The translations under genes were made by a program, and so were the position numbers. A DNA stretch of 64,000 bases from Comamonadaceae bacterium OS-1 (GTDB taxonomy: Bacteria; Pseudomonadota; Gammaproteobacteria; Burkholderiales; Burkholderiaceae_C), in assembly GCA_027923965.1 (NCBI GenBank), contig AP026969.1:4898001-4962000 (forward strand), in the 5' to 3' direction. The notes beneath the pieces are model-generated. The model ran no database searches and was not told the origin of the DNA. It was given only the letters and a program-made list of their open reading frames with translations. Of the stretch, positions 32,752 through 43,904 are shown in pieces (within the stretch, counting starts at the first letter, position 1; every line of letters starts with the position of its first letter).

Positions 32752-34081
32752 CGGTGGGGGCTTGGTTCAAAACATCGTCCAGCGTGGCCATCACCTGGCG
32801 GGCCAGCCAGGGCGACAGCTCGTCGTCCAGCAAATACGGCGGCAGCAGGTAGACGGTGCGGCCAATCGGGCGGATCAGCAGCTCACGCGAGCGGCCTGCG
32901 AGGTGGAAGCGCTCGGCAAAGCGCGCACCGGCCACGGACTCCAGCACGTCAAAGGCCCAGATCATGCCGATGTGGCGGAAGTTCTCCACCCGCGGGTCGG
33001 ATTGCAGCGGGGCCAGCGCCGCGCTGAGGGTGGCGGCTTGTGCGCGGTTGTGGGCCAGCACACCGTCCTGGTCAAACCGGTCCAGCACCGCCAGCGCAGC
33101 GCGGCAGGCCAGCGCATTGCCGGTGTACGAGTGCGAATGCAGAAAGCCCCGCGCCACGTTGTCGTCCAGAAAAGCCGCGTACACCGCGTCGCGTGACAAG
33201 ACCAGCGACAAAGGCAGGTAGCCGCCGCTGATGCCCTTGGACAGGCACAGCAAGTCCGGCCAGATGCCCGCCTGCTCTACCGCAAAGAAGGTGCCGGTGC
33301 GCCCACAGCCCACGGCGATTTCATCCGCGATCAGCAGCACCTGGTACTGGTCGCACAGCGCCCGCACGGCGCGCAGGTAGGCGGGGTCGTGCATGGCCAT
33401 GCCGCACGCGCCCTGCACCAGCGGCTCCAGGATGAGGGCGGCGATCTGGCCTTGGCGCTGTTCCAGCAAGGCCTGCAGCTCGGCGGCGGCGCGCTGGGCC
33501 ACGTCGGCGGCGGATTCGCCGGGCAGGGCCTGGCGTGCGTCGGGCGACATCACCTGGTGCGAGCGCATCAGCAGCGGGTCGTAGGCATCGCGGAAGATTT
33601 GTACATCGGTCACGGCCAGCGCGCCCAGGGTTTCGCCGTGGTAGCCCTGGCGCAGGCAGACGAACTCGCGCTTGTCAGCAAAACCGCGGTTGCGCCAGTG
33701 GTGGAAGGCCATCTTCAGCGCAATCTCCACGGCAGACGCGCCGTCGCTGGCAAAGAAGCAGTGGCCCAGCACACCTTGCGTCAGCGCCGACAGCCGCTCG
33801 GCCAGCTCCACCGCCGGGGCGTGGGTGCACCCGGCCAGCATCACATGCGGCAAGGTGTCGAGTTGGTCCTTGATGGCGGTGTTGATACGCGCATCGGCAT
33901 GGCCAAACAAATTGACCCACCACGAGCTGATGGCATCGAAGTAGCGCTTGCCGTCTTCGTCAAACAACCACACGCCCTGGCCGCGCACGATGGGCAGTGG
34001 CGGCACCTCGGTGGCGCGTTGCATCTGGGTGCAGGGGTGCCAGATGTGGGCCAGGCTGCGGGTGACGAGGGAGGAGGTCAT
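32717..34081 (-). CDS. bioA: Adenosylmethionine-8-amino-7-oxononanoate aminotransferase
   Basis: A 454-aa class III aminotransferase. IWHPCTQMQ near the front, [61 protein letters not shown] and the PLP lysine K282 in [13 protein letters not shown] are diagnostic of BioA. It uses SAM as amino donor. First biotin gene of the operon; its start is only 6 bp after the stop of the DUF1016 gene, and bioB is not in the window. Confidence 0.93.
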   Translation of the reverse strand: MTSSLVTRSLAHIWHPCTQMQRATEVPPLPIVRGQGVWLFDEDGKRYFDAISSWWVNLFGHADARINTAIKDQLDTLPHVMLAGCTHAPAVELAERLSALTQGVLGHCFFASDGASAVEIALKMAFHHWRNRGFADKREFVCLRQGYHGETLGALAVTDVQIFRDAYDPLLMRSHQVMSPDARQALPGESAADVAQRAAAELQALLEQRQGQIAALILEPLVQGACGMAMHDPAYLRAVRALCDQYQVLLIADEIAVGCGRTGTFFAVEQAGIWPDLLCLSKGISGGYLPLSLVLSRDAVYAAFLDDNVARGFLHSHSYTGNALACRAALAVLDRFDQDGVLAHNRAQAATLSAALAPLQSDPRVENFRHIGMIWAFDVLESVAGARFAERFHLAGRSRELLIRPIGRTVYLLPPYLLDDELSPWLARQVMATLDDVLNQAPTDADRPPEPPTA

Positions 34082-34087
34082 GGGGTG

Positions 34088-35206
34088 TTAAGGAGTGGGG
34101 GGCGTGTGGCGGGCTTCGAGCAGTCGCGTTGTGCGTGCCAGTGCCTCGGCCATGACAGATTCACTGGGCAATACGGTTTGGTACTCTGCCGCAAGGACTT
34201 TGTTGCCCAAGCCCTCCAGCGCGTAATGGGCCTCGGCAGCGCCTTTTTGCTGGCACAGAATCAGCCCTACGGGAGGATTTTCGCCTTCACGCATCCAGTG
34301 GGCTTTGGCGTAATTCAGGTACATGTGCATCTGCCCCGCATCGGCGTAGTCAAATTTGCCTAGCTTCAAATCCACAATCACCAAGCAGCGCAAGCGGCGA
34401 TGAAAAAACACCAGATCCACGCGGAACCATGTGTCGTCCAGCCGTAAACGTTTCTGCCGTCCTACAAAGGCAAAGTCATCACCCAGTTCCAGCAAAAAGT
34501 CTTCCAGGCGGTGAATCAGTGCTGCCTCTAGTGCAGTTTCTGAATACTCGTCTTTCAGGTCCAAAAACTCCAACACGAACGGGTCTTTGATCGCCGCCTC
34601 TGGGGTCACGGTATCTTCAGGGATGGCTATTGCGCCCTTGGCGAGCATGGCGGCTTTGTTGCGTGACAGGCTGGTTCGCTCAAAAAACTGGCTGTTAATT
34701 TGACGGTCTATCTGCCGCACGCTCCAGCCTCCGCGCAACGCCTCTTCCTCGTAAAACTGGCGGGCAAAGACGTTTTTGACGGACAACAGACGGACATAGG
34801 CCGACCACGGCAGGGGGAAATGCTGCGCAATGGTGGCAAGCCCGATAGCGGGTGTTGGCTGAGATTTATCAGACGGTGTCTGATAAATCTCAGCCAAGGG
34901 CCAAACCATATAGAAATTGCGCATCTGCTGGAGATTGACCACGCCAAATCCGCGTCCGAATTCACCTGTTAAATCCAGCGATAGGCGTTTGAGAAGCTGA
35001 TCACCATAGTCGGCTCGGCGCTTACCTTTTTGTTCTGCCTTTACAACGCGTCGGCCAAGCTCCCAGTAGCTGGCGGTCATCCAGGCATTGACGCTGCGGG
35101 CTGCTTGCGCGCGCGCTGTTTGCAGCACATCCACAATGCCGCCATGCACCGCCACATAGCCAGCAGGGGGCTTGATAACAGATGACGTTAGAGGGGCTTG
35201 AGCCAT
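34088..35206 (-). CDS. DUF1016 (YhcG-like) PD-(D/E)XK nuclease-family protein
   Basis: A 372-aa protein with the DUF1016 N-terminal helical domain (AWMTASYWELGRRVVKAEQ, LLKRLSLDLTGEFGRGFGVVNLQQMRNFY) and a C-terminal PD-(D/E)XK core (DDTWFRVDLVFFHRRLRCLVIVDLKLGKFD). Such genes are typically found in accessory or defence contexts. Here it sits between purC (17 bp upstream) and bioA (6 bp downstream) in the same direction, which looks like an insertion into a housekeeping gene group. Residues about 108-121 (WPLAEIYQTPSDKSQP) are encoded by a perfect 20-bp palindrome. Confidence 0.82.
   Translation of the reverse strand: MAQAPLTSSVIKPPAGYVAVHGGIVDVLQTARAQAARSVNAWMTASYWELGRRVVKAEQKGKRRADYGDQLLKRLSLDLTGEFGRGFGVVNLQQMRNFYMVWPLAEIYQTPSDKSQPTPAIGLATIAQHFPLPWSAYVRLLSVKNVFARQFYEEEALRGGWSVRQIDRQINSQFFERTSLSRNKAAMLAKGAIAIPEDTVTPEAAIKDPFVLEFLDLKDEYSETALEAALIHRLEDFLLELGDDFAFVGRQKRLRLDDTWFRVDLVFFHRRLRCLVIVDLKLGKFDYADAGQMHMYLNYAKAHWMREGENPPVGLILCQQKGAAEAHYALEGLGNKVLAAEYQTVLPSESVMAEALARTTRLLEARHTPPTP
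34855..34897. repeat. Perfect 20-bp palindrome with 3-base loop inside the DUF1016 gene
   Basis: Arms at 34855-34874 and 34878-34897, loop GGT; the core is GATTTATCAGAC/GTCTGATAAATC. It encodes a variable linker between the two domains of the DUF1016 protein. The arms are exact, unlike ordinary coding sequence, and suggest a recent insertion or a maintained structure. Confidence 0.85.
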
Positions 35207-35222
35207 CGCGTCGTCCCCAGAC

Positions 35223-36116
35223 TTACGCCGTCAACCGCTCCAGTGCTTCCTGGTATTTGGCGGCGGTCTTGGTGATTACGTCCGCAGGCACGCGGGGGGC
35301 CGGGGGGGTTTTGTTCCAGGGCTTGCCGTCGATCTGCACCTGCTCCAGCCAGTCGCGCACAAACTGCTTGTCGTAGCTGGGGGGATTGCTGCCTTCGACA
35401 TAGCCTTCCACCGGCCAGAAGCGCGAGGAATCGGGGGTCAGCACCTCGTCCATCAGCACCAGGGTGCCGTCGGTGTCCAGGCCGAACTCGAACTTGGTGT
35501 CCGCAATGATCACGCCCTTGGTCAGGGCGAAGGCTGCGGCCTCCGAGTAAATCTGGATGCTCAGGTCGCGGATGCGCCCGGCCAGGTCGGCACCCACCAT
35601 CTCCACGCTGCGCTCGAAGGTGATGTTCTCGTCGTGGTCGCCCACGGCCGCCTTGGCCGCCGGGGTGTAGATGGGGGCGGCCAGCTTGGACGCGTTGCGC
35701 AGGCCCGCAGGCAGGGGCACGCCGCAGACGGATTGGCTGTCCTGGTATTCCTTCCAGCCGCTACCGGCCAGGTAGCCGCGCACCACAGCTTCGATGGGCA
35801 GGGGCTTGAGGCGCTTGACCAGCATGGAGCGGCCGGTGACCTGGGGTACTTCTTCGGCGGTGACGGCGCTCTCGGGGGCTTCGCCGGTGAGGTGGTTGGG
35901 GCAGATGTGGCCCAGCTTGGCAAACCAAAACAGCGCCATTTGCGTCAGCAAAATGCCCTTGCCGGGAATCGGCTCGCCCAGGATCACGTCGAAGGCGCTC
36001 AGGCGGTCGCTGGCCACCATCAGAATGCGGTCGGTCCCCACGGCATAGTTGTCGCGAACCTTGCCGCGCGCCAGCAGGGGCAGGCTGTGGATGGAGGAAG
36101 TGTGGACTGTGGTCAT
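35223..36116 (-). CDS. purC: Phosphoribosylaminoimidazole-succinocarboxamide synthase
   Basis: A 297-aa SAICAR synthase: [64 protein letters not shown] segment ([18 protein letters not shown]) and the Asp-rich [10 protein letters not shown]. It joins CAIR and aspartate with ATP; PurE and PurK earlier in the window make CAIR, and PurB processes the product. It is the first gene of the run purC-DUF1016-bioA-bioF-bioD-P450. Confidence 0.95.
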   Translation of the reverse strand: MTTVHTSSIHSLPLLARGKVRDNYAVGTDRILMVASDRLSAFDVILGEPIPGKGILLTQMALFWFAKLGHICPNHLTGEAPESAVTAEEVPQVTGRSMLVKRLKPLPIEAVVRGYLAGSGWKEYQDSQSVCGVPLPAGLRNASKLAAPIYTPAAKAAVGDHDENITFERSVEMVGADLAGRIRDLSIQIYSEAAAFALTKGVIIADTKFEFGLDTDGTLVLMDEVLTPDSSRFWPVEGYVEGSNPPSYDKQFVRDWLEQVQIDGKPWNKTPPAPRVPADVITKTAAKYQEALERLTA

Positions 36117-36172
36117 GGGGAAATTCTCAATAGGAAATTAGGCCGGGCAACCCCAGAGTGTAAAACGCCACG

Positions 36173-36808
36173 TCAAACCGCGTTCCAACCCTGCACCGCC
36201 GTCCATACGGCCCCCAGTACCAGCACCCCGCCCACGCCCCGGGCCATGGCATTTGCAGCACGTGGACTGGCCGCCAACCAGGCCCGCGAACTGCCCGCCG
36301 CCAGCGCCCACAGGCCATACACCGCCGTTTGCGTCAGCGCGATGATGCCGCCCAGCACCACGGCCTGCACCCATACCGACCCGTACTCCACGCGCAAAAA
36401 CTGCGGAAAGATCGCCAGCATGAACAAATACGCCTTGGGGTTCATCAGGCAGGTCAGCATGGCGCGGCGAAAAATCACCCCGGGCGGCGGCGTGCCGACG
36501 GCGGGCAAGGGCCCCATGGCCGATTGGCTGCGCAGCACCGATACGCCAATCCAGGCGATGTAGGCCGCCCCGGCCAGCAGCAAGATGTTCAGCAGGCCCG
36601 GCACCCAGCGCAGCACCAGCCCCAAGCCCAGCACCCCGGCCACCACATGGCACACCCCACCGGCCACGATGCCCGCCACCGCATACAGGCCGGATTTGCG
36701 CCCTCCCACCAAGGCGTTGGACAGCACAAAGGCCATGTCCATACCGGGTAGGGCAATGATGCCGAACACCATCAAGAAAAAAAGCCAAAGGTGGGCGTAG
36801 TGGGTCAT
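36173..36808 (-). CDS. LysE/RhtB family exporter
   Basis: A 211-aa membrane protein with about six hydrophobic segments: LWLFFLMVFGIIALPGMDMAFVLSNALVGGRKSGLYAVAGI at the front, which is the LysE signature, then GLGLVLRWVPGLLNILLLAGAAYIAWIGV and MNPKAYLFMLAIFPQFL. It probably exports an amino acid or related metabolite. It is divergent from the WYL regulator with 79 bp between, where ACCGTATCCGGGCGGT might be an operator. Confidence 0.85.
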   Translation of the reverse strand: MTHYAHLWLFFLMVFGIIALPGMDMAFVLSNALVGGRKSGLYAVAGIVAGGVCHVVAGVLGLGLVLRWVPGLLNILLLAGAAYIAWIGVSVLRSQSAMGPLPAVGTPPPGVIFRRAMLTCLMNPKAYLFMLAIFPQFLRVEYGSVWVQAVVLGGIIALTQTAVYGLWALAAGSSRAWLAASPRAANAMARGVGGVLVLGAVWTAVQGWNAV

Positions 36809-36887
36809 GTGGCAGTACCTGCTGAAGTGGAAACGGCCACTCTAAAACCGTATCCGGGCGGTATTGGCCCTGATTAAACATGCTGCC

Positions 36888-37838
36888 ATGTATTCCCCCA
36901 CCACCCGCGTGTTGGCCGTGCTGGAACTCCTGCAGGCCCATGGCCGCCTGAGCGGCCCCGACCTGGCCCAGCGCCTGGCGGTAGACGGTCGCACGCTGCG
37001 GCGCTATATCCGCCGACTAGAGGACCTGGGCATTCCCGTGCTGTCGGAGCGCGGGCGCTACGGCTGCTACAGCCTGATGCCCGGCTTCAAGCTGCCGCCC
37101 ATGGTGTTTACCGACGACGAGGCGCTGGCCATCGCCTTGGGCCTGGTGGCGGCCCGTGGGCTGGCGGTGGCGGGCGCGGCGGTGGAAAGCGCGCAGGCCA
37201 AGCTGGAGCGGGTGATGCCCGGCCCCTTGAAGCAGCGCGTGCGGGCCTTGGGCGAAACCGTGGCCCTGGACCAACCCCTTTCTGCCCAGGCACAAGACAG
37301 CCAGACGCTGATGGCCTTCAGCCTGGCCTGCTACCAGTGCCAGCAGGTGCACGTGCGCTACGGCTCGGCGCACCTGGAGACCACGCAGCGCGACTTCGAC
37401 CCCTACGGCCTGGCCTACCGGGGCCACCGGTGGTACGTGGTGGGTTACTGCCATTTGCGCGGTGCGCTACGCTCTTTGCGGCTGGACCGGGTGCTGAATG
37501 TCGAGCCGCGTGCGCACCGCTTTGTGGCCCCGGTCGACTTTGACGCGGTGCGCCATCTGGCACTGGGCGTGGCCAGTATTCCCCGGGCGGTCCAGATCGA
37601 GGTGCTGCTGCACACCGATATGGAGACGGCGCGCAGGGCGCTGTTTGACAGCATCGGCCTGCTCCACCCCACCGACGGCGGTGTCGTGCTGCACAGCCAG
37701 GCCGACGATGTGGACTGGTTTGCCCGCGAATTGGCGCGCCTGCCGTTCAGCTTCGAGATCCGCCAGCCAGCGGCCTTGCGTGCGGCCCTGGCAGCATGGG
37801 CGCAGCGCTTGCAGCAACTGTCGGCGGTGGTGCCGTAG
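36888..37838 (+). CDS. WYL-domain transcriptional regulator (YafY-like)
   Basis: A 316-aa protein with an N-terminal HTH_11 winged helix (TRVLAVLELLQAHGRLSGPDLAQRLAVDGRTLRRYIRRLEDLGIPV) and a WYL ligand-binding domain (RDFDPYGLAYRGHRWYVVGYCHLRGALRSLRLDRV). Such regulators sense nucleotides or other ligands. The gene is divergent from the LysE-type exporter and may control it. The ATG at 36888 is the start with the normal N-terminus. Confidence 0.85.
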   Translation: MYSPTTRVLAVLELLQAHGRLSGPDLAQRLAVDGRTLRRYIRRLEDLGIPVLSERGRYGCYSLMPGFKLPPMVFTDDEALAIALGLVAARGLAVAGAAVESAQAKLERVMPGPLKQRVRALGETVALDQPLSAQAQDSQTLMAFSLACYQCQQVHVRYGSAHLETTQRDFDPYGLAYRGHRWYVVGYCHLRGALRSLRLDRVLNVEPRAHRFVAPVDFDAVRHLALGVASIPRAVQIEVLLHTDMETARRALFDSIGLLHPTDGGVVLHSQADDVDWFARELARLPFSFEIRQPAALRAALAAWAQRLQQLSAVVP

Positions 37839-37871
37839 AACGGGAAAGACGCAGCGCTATGCTACGATTTT

Positions 37872-37932
37872 TAGTATCAAAATAAATAGCTGCTCATGTT
37901 TATTCCGTAAGCACAAGCTGCTATTTTCATAC
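37872..37932. repeat. Dispersed palindromic repeat, copy 8
   Basis: ATCAAAATAAATAGCTGCTC, then ATGTTTATTCCGTAAGCACAAGCTGCTATTTTCATAC. The outer arms AATAGCTGC and GCTGCTATTT are recognisable. It sits between the convergent WYL and antitoxin genes. Confidence 0.72.
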
Positions 37933-37961
37933 TTTGAAAATGGCTTTAAAACCCATATCCC

Positions 37962-38174
37962 TTAAGGCGCGTCCAAAGACTCCAGCAGTTGCAAAGCCCG
38001 CTGTGGATTGCCCCGTGCCGCGCGGGTTTGAAAGCGCACATGGGCATCGTAGTTGGCCAGCGCCACGGTCGCCAACTCATCTACCAGACGGTTCACGCTC
38101 AGGTTGTGCGCCTGGGCCAGCGACTTGAGGCGGGCATGCTTTTCATCGGGCAGGCGGATGGTCAGGGTGGACAT
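37962..38174 (-). CDS. Ribbon-helix-helix antitoxin
   Basis: A 70-aa protein with a CopG/RHH N-terminus (TLTIRLPDEKHARLKSLAQAHNLSVNRLVDELATVAL) and a short tail likely to bind the toxin. The ATG at 38174 has GGAG seven bases ahead; it overlaps the end of the toxin gene by 13 bp. Toxin-first order is unusual but known. It should repress the pair. Confidence 0.8.
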   Translation of the reverse strand: MSTLTIRLPDEKHARLKSLAQAHNLSVNRLVDELATVALANYDAHVRFQTRAARGNPQRALQLLESLDAP

Positions 38175-38596
38175 GGGTACTTCTCCAAACATTGCTCGGG
38201 CGTGAGCACTTGCACAGTGTCAAAACGCAATTCGCCGCGCTGCAAATCGCGCAGATTGCGGGTCGCGATGGCTTGGGCACGGCCTGCTACAGCGAGTTCC
38301 ACTAAATGGTTATCGGCTTCATCGGGTAGGTTAGGACGCCAGGCAAAAAACACCTCAACCCACTGGCAGCGGTTCAAAAAACCATCCAGCACCTCGCCGC
38401 GCTGGACGGGATTCAATGGCGAGGTGGTGAACAAGGCTTCGCGGCCTAAAACATCTTCGTACTCAGCGAGCAGCGCCGCGCCTACCAGCGGTTGGTACGC
38501 ACCACTGATGCAGGCGCGTAGCACCCGCCGTGCGCTACCGCCTTCACGCAACAGAGCCGCAACCAGCAAATTGGTGTCGATGACCAGAACAGGCAT
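38162..38596 (-). CDS. PIN-domain toxin
   Basis: A 144-aa putative toxin ribonuclease: VLVIDTNLLVAALLREGGSARRVL (first Asp), LLAEYEDVLGREALF, LPDEADNHLVELAVAGRAQAIATRNLRDLQ (acidic triad). It belongs to the COG1569/PIN_3 group. Unlike the PIN gene at 2395-2970, this frame is intact. It precedes its antitoxin and overlaps it, so translation of the two is linked. Confidence 0.82.
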   Translation of the reverse strand: MPVLVIDTNLLVAALLREGGSARRVLRACISGAYQPLVGAALLAEYEDVLGREALFTTSPLNPVQRGEVLDGFLNRCQWVEVFFAWRPNLPDEADNHLVELAVAGRAQAIATRNLRDLQRGELRFDTVQVLTPEQCLEKYPCPP

Positions 38597-38664
38597 AGGG
38601 TAGATGATAGCGCCGGTGCCATCAAAACGCAGCCTTTGAACCCGCGAGAGCGTATGGAATGCCT

Positions 38665-38729
38665 GTATTTACATCAAAATAAATAGCTTCTCACGCCCAT
38701 CCCATCAGCACAAGCTACCATTTCCATGC
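38665..38729. repeat. Dispersed palindromic repeat, copy 9
   Basis: ACATCAAAATAAATAGCTTC, then TCACGCCCATCCCATCAGCACAAGCTACCATTTCCATG. Close in flanks to copy 8 (ATCAAAATAAATAGCT). It lies upstream of the toxin-antitoxin pair and downstream of metW. Confidence 0.68.
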
Positions 38730-38758
38730 TGAAAAAATGCCCTTGCTGGGCCGCACAC

Positions 38759-39343
38759 TCAGCCCTTCTGGAACTTGAACACCGCCGTGCCCGCCATCGC
38801 GTTCGGCAAAAAGCGCACTTCGCGGCCCTCTTGCAGGCCGAAGGCATCCAGGATGTGCAGGTCGTTCTTGCCGGCCAGCACCTCGAAGTCCTTGAAGGTG
38901 CCGACGCGGATGTTGGGCGTGTCGTACCACTGGTAGGGCAGGCGCTTGGTGACCGGCATGCGGCCGCGCAGGATGCTCAGGCGGTTGGGCCAGTGGGCAA
39001 AGTTGGGAAAGGCCAGCACGCCCATGCGGCCCACGCGGGCGGTTTCGCGCAGCATGACTTCGGCGTTGCGCAGGTGCTGCAGGGTGTCGATTTGCAGCAC
39101 CACGTCGAACGACGCGTCTTCGAACAGGGCCAGGCCCTCGTCCAGATTGAGCTGCACCACATTCACGCCGCGCTGCACGCACTTGAGCAGCTTGGCATCG
39201 TCGATCTCCACGCCGTAGCCGGTGCAGCCGCGGGTGGCCTGCAAATGGGCCAGCAGTGCGCCGTCGCCGCAGCCCAGGTCGAGCACGCGCGAGCCCACGG
39301 GCACCAGGCGGGCGATGGATTCCAGCATCGATTGGGCGCTCAT
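38759..39343 (-). CDS. metW: Methionine biosynthesis protein MetW
   Basis: A 194-aa methyltransferase-fold protein: [22 protein letters not shown] (SAM-binding loop), [50 protein letters not shown], and [20 protein letters not shown]. MetW is encoded with MetX in many proteobacteria and is thought to activate it or support its reaction. The start overlaps the metX stop (ATGA). Confidence 0.92.
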   Translation of the reverse strand: MSAQSMLESIARLVPVGSRVLDLGCGDGALLAHLQATRGCTGYGVEIDDAKLLKCVQRGVNVVQLNLDEGLALFEDASFDVVLQIDTLQHLRNAEVMLRETARVGRMGVLAFPNFAHWPNRLSILRGRMPVTKRLPYQWYDTPNIRVGTFKDFEVLAGKNDLHILDAFGLQEGREVRFLPNAMAGTAVFKFQKG

Positions 39344-40473
39344 GCCGCCACCTCCGCGGCAATCCGGTCAAAGTAGGCGCGCACATTGGCCATGTAGCGG
39401 GCATCGTCGAGCAAAAACGCGTCGTGGCCGTGGGGCGCGTCGATTTCGGCGTAGCTCACGGTGTGGTGGTGGTCGAGCAAGGCTTTGACGATTTCGCGGC
39501 TGCGCTGGGGCGAGAAGCGCCAGTCGGTGGTGAAGCTGACCAGCAGGAACTTGGCCTTGACCTGGGCAAACGCCGCGCTCAGGCTGCCGCCGAAGTTGCG
39601 CGCCGGGTCAAAGTAGTCCAGCGCGCGGGTGATCAGCAGGTAGGTGTTGGCATCAAAGTATTCGCTGAACTTGTCGCCCTGGTAGCGCAGATAGCTTTCG
39701 ATCTGGAATTCGGCATCCTGCGTGGTGTAGCGGTAGCTGCCGTGGATGAGCTGGCGGCCAAACTTGGTGTTCATCACGTCGTCGCTCAAATACGTGATGT
39801 GGCCGATCATGCGGGCGATGCGCAGGCCGCGCTGGGGCACCACGCCGTGGCGGTAGAAATGGCCGCCGTGGAAGTCGGGGTCGGTGGTGATGGCGCGGCG
39901 GGCCACTTCGTTGAAGGCGATGTTCTCGGCGGTGAGGTTGGGCGCGCTGGCAATCACCACCGCGTGCCGCACCCGGTCGGGGAACTGCAGCGTCCAACCC
40001 AGGGCCTGCATGCCACCCAGGCTGCCACCCATCACGGCGGCCAGGGTCTGGATGCCCAGGTGGTCAAGCAGCCGGGCCTGGGCGTTGACCCAGTCTTCCA
40101 CGGTGACCACCGGAAAGTCGGCCCCGTAGACCTGGCCGGTGTCGGGGTGGATGTGCATGGGCCCGGTGGAGCCAAAGCAGGAGCCCAGGTTGTTCACGCC
40201 GATGACGAAAAAGCGGTTCGTGTCCAGCGGCTTGCCGGGGCCAACCATGTTGTCCCACCAGCCTGCCGACTTGGGCTGGTCTGCGTAGGTGCCCGCCACG
40301 TGGTGCGAGGCGTTCAGCGCATGGCAGACCAGCACGGCGTTGGACTTGTCGGCATTCAGCGTGCCATAGGTCTCATAGGCCAGGTCGTAGGCGCGGATGG
40401 ACCCGCCGCCTTGCAGGGGCAGCGGGTCGGCGAAGTGGTGGAACTGCGGTGTGGCGATCAAGGGCTTACCCAC
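39340..40473 (-). CDS. metX: Homoserine O-acyltransferase MetX
   Basis: A 377-aa alpha/beta-hydrolase-fold acyltransferase: [33 protein letters not shown] (nucleophile Ser), [41 protein letters not shown] (Asp) and [13 protein letters not shown] (His). It activates homoserine for methionine synthesis. Many proteobacterial MetX enzymes use succinyl-CoA rather than acetyl-CoA, so acyl specificity is open. The start is a GTG at 40473, directly downstream of a stop in the same frame. The GST gene ends 4 bp before. Confidence 0.92.
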   Translation of the reverse strand: MGKPLIATPQFHHFADPLPLQGGGSIRAYDLAYETYGTLNADKSNAVLVCHALNASHHVAGTYADQPKSAGWWDNMVGPGKPLDTNRFFVIGVNNLGSCFGSTGPMHIHPDTGQVYGADFPVVTVEDWVNAQARLLDHLGIQTLAAVMGGSLGGMQALGWTLQFPDRVRHAVVIASAPNLTAENIAFNEVARRAITTDPDFHGGHFYRHGVVPQRGLRIARMIGHITYLSDDVMNTKFGRQLIHGSYRYTTQDAEFQIESYLRYQGDKFSEYFDANTYLLITRALDYFDPARNFGGSLSAAFAQVKAKFLLVSFTTDWRFSPQRSREIVKALLDHHHTVSYAEIDAPHGHDAFLLDDARYMANVRAYFDRIAAEVAA

Positions 40474-40476
40474 GCC

Positions 40477-42605
<2,129 letters not shown>

Positions 42606-42607
42606 TC

Positions 42608-42669
42608 TTTCAATGAAATAGCCTGCCTGTGCTTATCCAATAAGCACAGGCAGCTATAAAAACAATAGT
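42608..42669. repeat. Dispersed palindromic repeat, copy 10 (best preserved)
   Basis: GCCTGTGCTTAT (42625-42636), loop CCA, ATAAGCACAGGC (42640-42651): a perfect 12-bp stem, flanked by AATGAAATA and AGCTATAAAAACAATAG. It lies between purB and yaeQ and could act as a terminator-like hairpin, though it lacks a U-run. Confidence 0.8.
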
Positions 42670-42677
42670 CATCAGGC

Positions 42678-43238
42678 ATGGCCCTCAAATCCACGATCTT
42701 CAAGGCCAACCTGCAAATTGCAGACATTGACCACGGCTACTACGCCGACCACGCCCTGACCCTGGCGCGCCACCCCAGCGAGACCGACGAACGCATGATG
42801 GTGCGCCTGGTCGCCCTGGCGCTGAACGCCTACCAACTGCAAAGCGCGCTGGGGGGCGATGGCGTGCTGGCCTTTGGCGCGGGCCTGAGCAACCCCGACG
42901 ATCCCGACCTCAGCCTGCGCGACTACACCGGCCGCACCCGGCTGTGGGTGGAAGTGGGCCAGCCCGAAGACAAGCCGCTCATCAAAGCCTGCGGCAAGGC
43001 CGACCAGGTGCTGCTGTACCCGTTCAGCTCGTCGGCCGACGTGTGGTGGCGCACCATGGAAGCCAAGCTGGCCCGCCCGCAAAACCTGCAGGTCTGGCGC
43101 GTGCCCACCGACGCATCCCAGGCCCTGGCCGCCTTGGCCGAGCGCAGCATGCAGCTGCAGGCCACGGTGCAGGAAGGCAACCTCACCTTGGGCAGCGAAA
43201 AAGGCAGCGTGGATGTGGAGTGCGTCCGCTGGAAATAG
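42678..43238 (+). CDS. yaeQ: YaeQ family protein
   Basis: A 186-aa protein of the YaeQ family, which has a PD-(D/E)XK nuclease-like fold: MALKSTIFKANLQIADIDHGYYADHALTLARHPSETDERMMVRLVALAL, LWVEVGQPEDKPLIKACGKADQVLLYPF, and DVWWRTMEAKLARPQNLQVW. The function is not settled (relatives were linked to RfaH suppression). The ATG at 42678 follows the palindromic repeat by 8 bp. Confidence 0.88.
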   Translation: MALKSTIFKANLQIADIDHGYYADHALTLARHPSETDERMMVRLVALALNAYQLQSALGGDGVLAFGAGLSNPDDPDLSLRDYTGRTRLWVEVGQPEDKPLIKACGKADQVLLYPFSSSADVWWRTMEAKLARPQNLQVWRVPTDASQALAALAERSMQLQATVQEGNLTLGSEKGSVDVECVRWK

Positions 43239-43241
43239 GGC

Positions 43242-43370
43242 TCACCCCCAGGCTACAGAGCTTCGCTTCTTTCTCCAACCCCCCTCGCATTGGCTTGAAA
43301 AGCCAATGCGACATGCAGGGGGCAACAGCAGCGGCCTGGCAAAGCCAGTTCCGCGCTGTTTCTGGAAGGG
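43242..43370. repeat. Second dispersed repeat family, copy B, with an inserted hairpin
   Basis: Matches the copy at 17317-17415 over CACCCCCAGGCT, CCAACCCCC, GCAGGGGGCAACA, CCTGGC-AGCCAGTTC and TGTTTCTGGAAGG. Between the CCCCC and GCAGGGGG parts it carries a perfect 12-bp hairpin, TCGCATTGGCTT (43285-43296), loop GAA, AAGCCAATGCGA (43300-43311), absent from copy A. Confidence 0.72.
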
Positions 43371-43385
43371 GTATTTCGACGTTTT

Positions 43386-43448
43386 ATTATTGACTATTTA
43401 GCCCGTTGGCGCTTATTTGATAAGCGCAAGAAGCTACTTAATCAATAG
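43386..43448. repeat. Dispersed palindromic repeat, copy 11
   Basis: GCGCTTAT (43409-43416), loop TTG, ATAAGCGC (43420-43427), flanked by TTGACTATTTAGCCC and AAGAAGCTACTTAATCAATAG. It overlaps the end of the DUF3717/DUF1289 gene. Confidence 0.75.
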
Positions 43449-43863
43449 CGGGCATGCGCCCTTCGGCGGCGCGTTCGGCATAGCGGTTGAAGCGCCAGGA
43501 GTTGCCTTCCAGCGTGATGCGCCGCCAGGTGGCGCGCTTGTCGGCGGGGCCCATGGCGGGCCAGTGCTGCACTTCCTCGAACGTGCGGCCACAGCCCTTG
43601 CAGATGGCATCGCCCTGGAAGGTGGAGCAGATGGCGATGCAGGGCGTGTCGGGCGTGGTTTCGTACCAAACCAGCCAGGCCGCGCGGGCTTTCTCGGGCA
43701 TGGACACATCGTCCACCGTGTCTTCGCGGTGGTAGACCATCAGCGCGTACACCTCGGCCAGGGCGCGCAATTCGGCGCACAGGGTGAAGCCATCGATTGA
43801 GGGCTTTTGGGCGCGCCAGTAGTTGATGGCGGCTTCGATGTCGGTGATGTGGAGTCCGGCCAT
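43438..43863 (-). CDS. DUF3717-DUF1289 fusion protein
   Basis: A 141-aa protein combining an N-terminal DUF3717 helical region (LHITDIEAAINYWRAQKPS... LCAELRALAEVYALMVY) and a C-terminal DUF1289 part with four Cys (PCIAICSTFQGDAICKGCGRTFEEVQHW), which probably binds zinc. The domains are often encoded separately, so the fusion may show that they work together. The frame extends upstream, but the ATG at 43863 gives the family N-terminus. Function unknown. Its stop codon is inside a palindromic repeat. Confidence 0.75.
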   Translation of the reverse strand: MAGLHITDIEAAINYWRAQKPSIDGFTLCAELRALAEVYALMVYHREDTVDDVSMPEKARAAWLVWYETTPDTPCIAICSTFQGDAICKGCGRTFEEVQHWPAMGPADKRATWRRITLEGNSWRFNRYAERAAEGRMPAID

Positions 43864-43904
43864 GGCGGGGAAGAATGCGAAAGGAGGCCGATTGTGCTCT
43901 AATT

